DNA of 64,000 nucleotides from Anadara kagoshimensis (Eukaryota; Mollusca; Bivalvia; Arcoida; Arcidae): NCBI GenBank assembly GCA_021292105.1, contig CM037868.1:25253303-25317302 (forward strand), in the 5' to 3' direction. The notes below the pieces were generated by a model. That model ran no database searches. It had not been told where the DNA came from and worked only from the letters and a program-made list of their open reading frames with translations. This document shows, piece by piece, positions 59,801-64,000 of the stretch. The position numbers were made by a program, and so were the translations under genes. Within the stretch, counting starts at the first letter, position 1, and each line of letters starts with the position of its first letter.

Positions 59801-61647
59801 TTAGTTTTAGTTTAGAATATTGAAGTCCTATTAAAGAACTTGAAACGTCGTGGTTAATATTTTTCCGATTTTATTATGGTACATGGCGTTTCTGTGGGTC
59901 TAGAGGTTCCGCAGAAACAAAATATTTTTCACCCTTCAAAGAATGTTTTCGCATAGTGATTAGTGAAAATGCCTGTAAACATAGAAATTTGCTGAAAAAT
60001 CTGCCGGGAAACATGAACGCACGGGACGTTTAGCGTTAAAAGGGAAGTAAATCGTACATCGCAGACGTCTAGTTACGGTGGCGACAAGATTCGCAAGTCA
60101 CACAAAATACGTAATGGAAGGTAAAAAGTTCCAACTGGTAATGCTTTGAAAGGCCTCAGTGTACATAAATTTTTGACAGGGAAGATGGGACCGTGTAACC
60201 CGTCAATAAACTTATAATGTATTTGCGATTATTTTGAGCGATTAGATCTGAGATATATATTTTAGATATATCATAAAGATGATAGTATATACATAATAAT
60301 ACATTAGAGACAGTAAATAAAATTAAAGGCGTTGTTTATAAAAAATATAAACATAAGAACCTAGACTTAACATTAATTGGAAATAAAAGGTATCCTTAAA
60401 GTAATCATGACATGGGTTTCAAAAACAGTTCCCATGGTTGCATCAATAATTAACAAATCGGCATTATTTCACAATAGCAAGTTCATGTAAGTATCAATAA
60501 TAACTTAATTTGTGTACAATGTATTTTCATTATTATTATTTTTATTATTATCGATGTAAATTACAATTTTAAATACATGTACATAATAAAAATTAAAGAG
60601 GACGAAAGAATGAACGCTGTACAAAATATCAAATATGTATGTTAAGGGTAGATAAACTTTAAATATAAATACAGATACCACACTGATATACATGTGACTG
60701 TCTATTGTGATAAGATAAACGAATTACTAATGAATTAGGTGACATAATTTTATATAACTGGTAGATGGTTTAAGAGCAAGTGCTTTTGTTAACTAGACAC
60801 GACATAATGTATAACTTGTAGAGGGCTGAAGACCAAGTCCTTTTATTAACTAGATACATCAACATATTTAACTGGCAGTCTGAAGAAGAACATGTTCTTT
60901 TGTTAACTAGACACGACATAACGTATAACTGGTAGATAACTGGTATTTCAACTTAACACGACATCAATGGTTAATGAAGTAAAGATAGTAAATGTGAAGA
61001 TAGATGTAGACAATGAATAGAAGATTAATATAAATTAGTAAGTAGAATGTTTGTTATATTTACTTAAGATTAAAACTCCTTTACTTAGTCAAAAGATATT
61101 AGTGTTTATTTTACACCTGGTGGATGTAGGTAGCTAGATAGGAGGTAATTATCCTCCCAGAATATGTGACCCAACTTCCAAGATGGAAGTTAATACGTTT
61201 AACCTAATTTACCAGTTTACAAAAATTTAAATTCTTTAAGGATTATAATTTGGAAAACCGCTAATGGGTGTTTATTTGAATATGGTAGTAAATGAAAATT
61301 GAAATAAGTCCTACTAATGAAAATTACCATCATTGCCTAACAATATTCAAACAAATATTTATTGCACGGAAAAAGCAAGTAGTTTTAACGTTCAGTATGA
61401 ATCATTTCACCTACATCAGGAAATTTCATCCATTGTGCCAGTCAGGCAAATAGTGTACTATACGGACTTGAGCTACATCTAACTACAGCTAAACAAAACA
61501 ACATCAATGCATATCACATCTTATTACATCTACACTAAACAACTTGTGATAAGCAATTCATGAATGCCTATGTGTTATTTTTGCTTATCTTTTCGAGATG
61601 AATATGTTTTGTTTAATGGTATAGCTGCTTTATCCTTTTGTATGCGC
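53881..61647. other. Unit 2 non-coding module D and flank
   Basis: Collinear with 35236-43160 of unit 1. It contains ATT/ATTT runs (55016-55150), a 440-bp local duplication (55479-56350), a small insert GGGGTGACGTTTATTTTGAC near 57825 with a repeated AGGGGTGACGTT, and a SINE-tail fragment near 58408-58435. No gene recognised on either strand. Confidence 0.6.
55479..56350. repeat. 440-bp local tandem duplication
   Basis: TGCAAGAGTATTGTTACTGA AAACTTG at 55479 recurs at 55919, and the following sequence through GATAAGAGGCACTTTGATCT (55788 and 56217) is repeated. Unit 1 has one copy (36550-37000), so the duplication is specific to unit 2. Confidence 0.8.
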
Positions 61648-63128
61648 ATACAATCAAAAACAAACATACTAATCCATTTCCGAATCACAATCCAGAAGCA
61701 CAGTAAAAACTTTGGAACTGACAAGTTAGGTTAGACACGGAAGTGACGCCCGGTGCTCCGAAAGGGAAAGCACCTCCTGTTTAGCTAGCTACACCCGCCA
61801 CGTGTGTAATTAAAATTGTTTGAAAGGAACATGGAACTATGAGACGTCAAATATATCCGAGGCAATCCTGCACACAGAGACATTATGCTCCGGAAGGAGT
61901 AAGCACCTCCTGTTTAGTTAGCTAAGCTACACACGCCACGTGTGTAATCAAAATTGTGTGAAAGGAACATAAAACTATAAGACATCAGATATATCCTGCA
62001 CACAAGACATCAAACTTATTAACAATACTGTGATGACAGCCATAAAACTTTTTGAGGGCCTTGATAAGCCTAGGCTTGCAATATCCCTGAGTCAATAATT
62101 TATTTGCTAGCAACCTACTTCGTTGTACAAAGTCCCCGTAGTGGGAACAAGCTCTACCATAGCGTATTAATTGGGAAAAACAAATACACCATAAGCAGGA
62201 GAAGCAGGTATATTGCTGCATAAAAAAGGAAAGTTGACAATAGAAAAAGTCATCACGTTTGTCATAAAGTTTCAAATGTAGCCTTTCCTTTGCGTCATAA
62301 TTCAGGTATAGGTCTTAATATGAAGCAGAACTTGAGGAATCAGTTGTGTCTTTTATTTCAAGCTCACTAGGATAGATTACATTTACATTACAGTATCCAA
62401 ATTTAGGATTGTTAGGAGACAGAACGTCATCTGTATATCTGTATGTTGAGTTGAATGATTTGGCGACAGTTTTCTCTCCAGATTTAACAAGGTTTTGCAT
62501 AAATTCTGCTTCGTAAGAATAAAGAAACAAATCAGCAAGCAATGGTGCACAGTTTGTAGCTATTGTTATACCGATTGTTTGCTGAAAAACTACATTAACG
62601 AAAACAACAAATATGTTATCTATCAAAAAATCCAAAATCTTCAGTATATTTTTGTTTGGAATCCGTATGGATCTTGACAAAATAACCAGAATCCCTGTTC
62701 AGCACCAGATATTTGTATCTTGGCTTACTGTTTTTGTAGAAGAAAGACAAGTGAATAATTTCTTTAAGACGTACTTTCAATTTAGAATGAGGGGTTGTGG
62801 TGAATAGTGTAGAAAAATCAAATATTTTTACACTTTTTACATGAGATAAAGTATAAGAAGCAAGATGTTCAAGTAATTCTTTAGAATTTTTGAGAATCAA
62901 CATTTGGTTGATTAAAGATGTAGAATATACTTTTTCTGAATAAGACTGAAGACCATCGTTGACGATTTAATAGTACATTTAGATGGGCCTGCTATATATC
63001 TTTCCTTGTATGGATTTTAATGGAGTTTAGGAATCCAATATAAGTAAGGAAGATCAAGATCTTCCTCTTTAAGATTGATAACGAATGACTCGAGAACTCC
63101 CCTATGGTTGGTAAGAAGTTCATCTTTG
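61648..63128 (-). pseudogene. Penelope-like reverse transcriptase insertion, broken
   Basis: Minus-strand reading from about 62903 gives FDFSTLFTTTPHSKLKVRL and KYLVLNRDSGYFVK. Then, after a shift, come VFQQTIGITIATNCAPLLAD, LFLYSYEAEFMQ and YRYTDDVLS with a YxDD-type catalytic core. A further shifted frame (62275-61985) gives YDKRDDF, SQLIRYGRACSHYGDF and ANKLLTQGYCKPRL. This order matches Penelope-type RTs (assignment fairly confident, clade unknown). Glycine and Met/Gly changes before NCAPL and several shifts make it inactive. The 3' untranslated block is present twice in tandem (61740-61850, 61885-61990). Unit 1 lacks the insert: its sequence runs from GTATGCGTAACAAGG directly to GAGTGCTGTCACTTAG (43134-43165). 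Confidence 0.8.
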
Positions 63129-63345
63129 GAGTGCTGTCACTTAGAAAATCGTATCAGTACACTTCTTTACGTTTTTAGTGTTTTCTCTCAAAGTTTAAAT
63201 ACAGTGAACCAAATATGTGGTTGCTTATTTTTGTTGTCTTTTATTATTTAGTATCTTTTCGTGTTTTGGTATTACATTGCTGTTTATTTTTATCCACTAC
63301 CTTACATATTATTATTGTATTCATCATTCCAAATTTTTTAACTAT

Positions 63346-63897
63346 ATCAAAATCAAACATACTTATCCATTTCCGAATCACAATCCAGAAGCAAAGTAAA
63401 AATTTTAGAACTGACAAGTTAGGTTAGACACGTAAACTTCCACCAGAGAAGTGAGACCCGGTGCTTCGGAAGGGTAAGCACCTCCTGTTTAGTTAGCTAC
63501 ATCCGTCACGTGTGTAGTCAAAATTGTGTAAAAAGAACATGGAACTATGAGACGTCAAATATATCCAAGGCAATCCTGGACAAAGAGACAACAAACTTAT
63601 CAACAATACTCTGATGACGGTTATAAAACTGTTTGAGGGCCTTGATAAGCGTAGGCTTGCAATATCCCTGAGTCAACAATATATTTGCAAGCAGCCTACA
63701 TCGTTGTACAAAGTCCCCGTAGTTGAACAAGCTCTACCATAGCGTATTAATTGGGAAACAAATGCACCATAAGCAGGAGAAGCAGGTATATTGCTGCATA
63801 AAAAAGGAAAGTTGACAATAGAAAAATTGAAGTCATCACGTTTGTCATAAAGTTTCAAATGTAGCCTTTCTTGTTCGTCATAATTTAGGTATAGGTA
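63346..63897 (-). pseudogene. Second Penelope-like insertion, 5'-truncated
   Basis: About 552 bp, minus orientation: MKLYDKRDDFNFSIVNFPFL, SNIPASPAYGAFVSQLIRYG, then a frameshift, YGDFVQRCRLLANILLTQGY and a 3' untranslated block shared with 61675-61990. Unit 1 has the uninterrupted site near 43380 (AACTATATAGTATAAATGCT). The frameshift near 63735 disables it. Confidence 0.8.
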
Positions 63898-64000
63898 TTA
63901 ATGCTTCTTAATTATAAAAAGTAACATATAGTTGTGTACAGCAATTAACAGTTTTTATTTTTAAAGAAATTCCTCTTATTGTTTTATTCTGTGTAAATTG

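Larger units (their letters stand above)
44999..64000. repeat. Tandem segmental duplication, unit 2 (runs off the edge)
   Basis: Collinear with unit 1 from the TRIM gene to the last base. The final 100 bp (TGCTTCTTAATTATAAAAAG ... CTCTTATTGTTTTATTCTG) match 43390-43490. Unit 2 carries extra insertions: a Crypton (47.2-49.2 kb), a foldback repeat (50572), a 440-bp local duplication (55479) and two Penelope-like pieces (61648, 63346). It lacks the two terminal-inverted-repeat elements of unit 1. Confidence 0.9.

Overview
The window looks like AT-rich, repeat-dense animal nuclear DNA. Genes have GT-AG introns, and there are tRNA-derived SINEs, MITE-like elements, a Crypton, Penelope-type and LINE fragments, and long satellite arrays. 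Lineage-expanded RING/B-box/NHL-type TRIM genes with single-exon coding regions, a Meta-like SINE core and a secreted DUF3011-type protein fit a mollusc, most likely a bivalve. The species cannot be fixed from the sequence alone.

Layout. 1-7.76 kb: two related satellites. The first has 74-bp monomers in a ~1985-bp higher-order repeat; the second has ~60-bp monomers. Their shared core matches the 3' tail of a SINE family found elsewhere in the window. 8.0-9.15 kb: a LINE 3' fragment (minus), a TA-flanked MITE and a foldback repeat. 9.39-16.52 kb: a three-exon plus-strand gene, assembled here from splice sites and phase, for a predicted 158-aa secreted protein with two DUF3011-like Cys repeats. 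Its first intron holds two local tandem arrays, one built from the exon 1 splice-donor region and one from the exon 2 acceptor region. 16.5-24.6 kb: MITEs (one inflated by an internal minisatellite), a retroposed insert with a 16-bp target duplication, SINEs and a 3.2-kb array of a 56-bp dimeric unit.

28.6-64 kb: a large tandem duplication. Unit 1 starts with a TRIM gene at 28585 that carries a frameshift; unit 2 starts with an intact 653-aa TRIM gene at 44999. The roughly 13-17 kb after each TRIM is collinear between units (offset about 18.5-20 kb). Comparing the units exposes insertions with their empty sites: a 1006-bp TA-flanked transposon (unit 1), an 864-bp terminal-inverted-repeat element (unit 1), a decayed Crypton (unit 2), a foldback repeat (unit 2) and two Penelope-like insertions (unit 2). 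Unit 2 is still collinear at the right edge, so a third TRIM copy may lie about 1.5 kb beyond the window.

Genes by role: two paralogous TRIM-type E3 ligase candidates (one possibly inactive) and one small secreted Cys-repeat protein. No operon-like organisation exists. Everything else is repeats or non-coding DNA in which I see no supportable gene.
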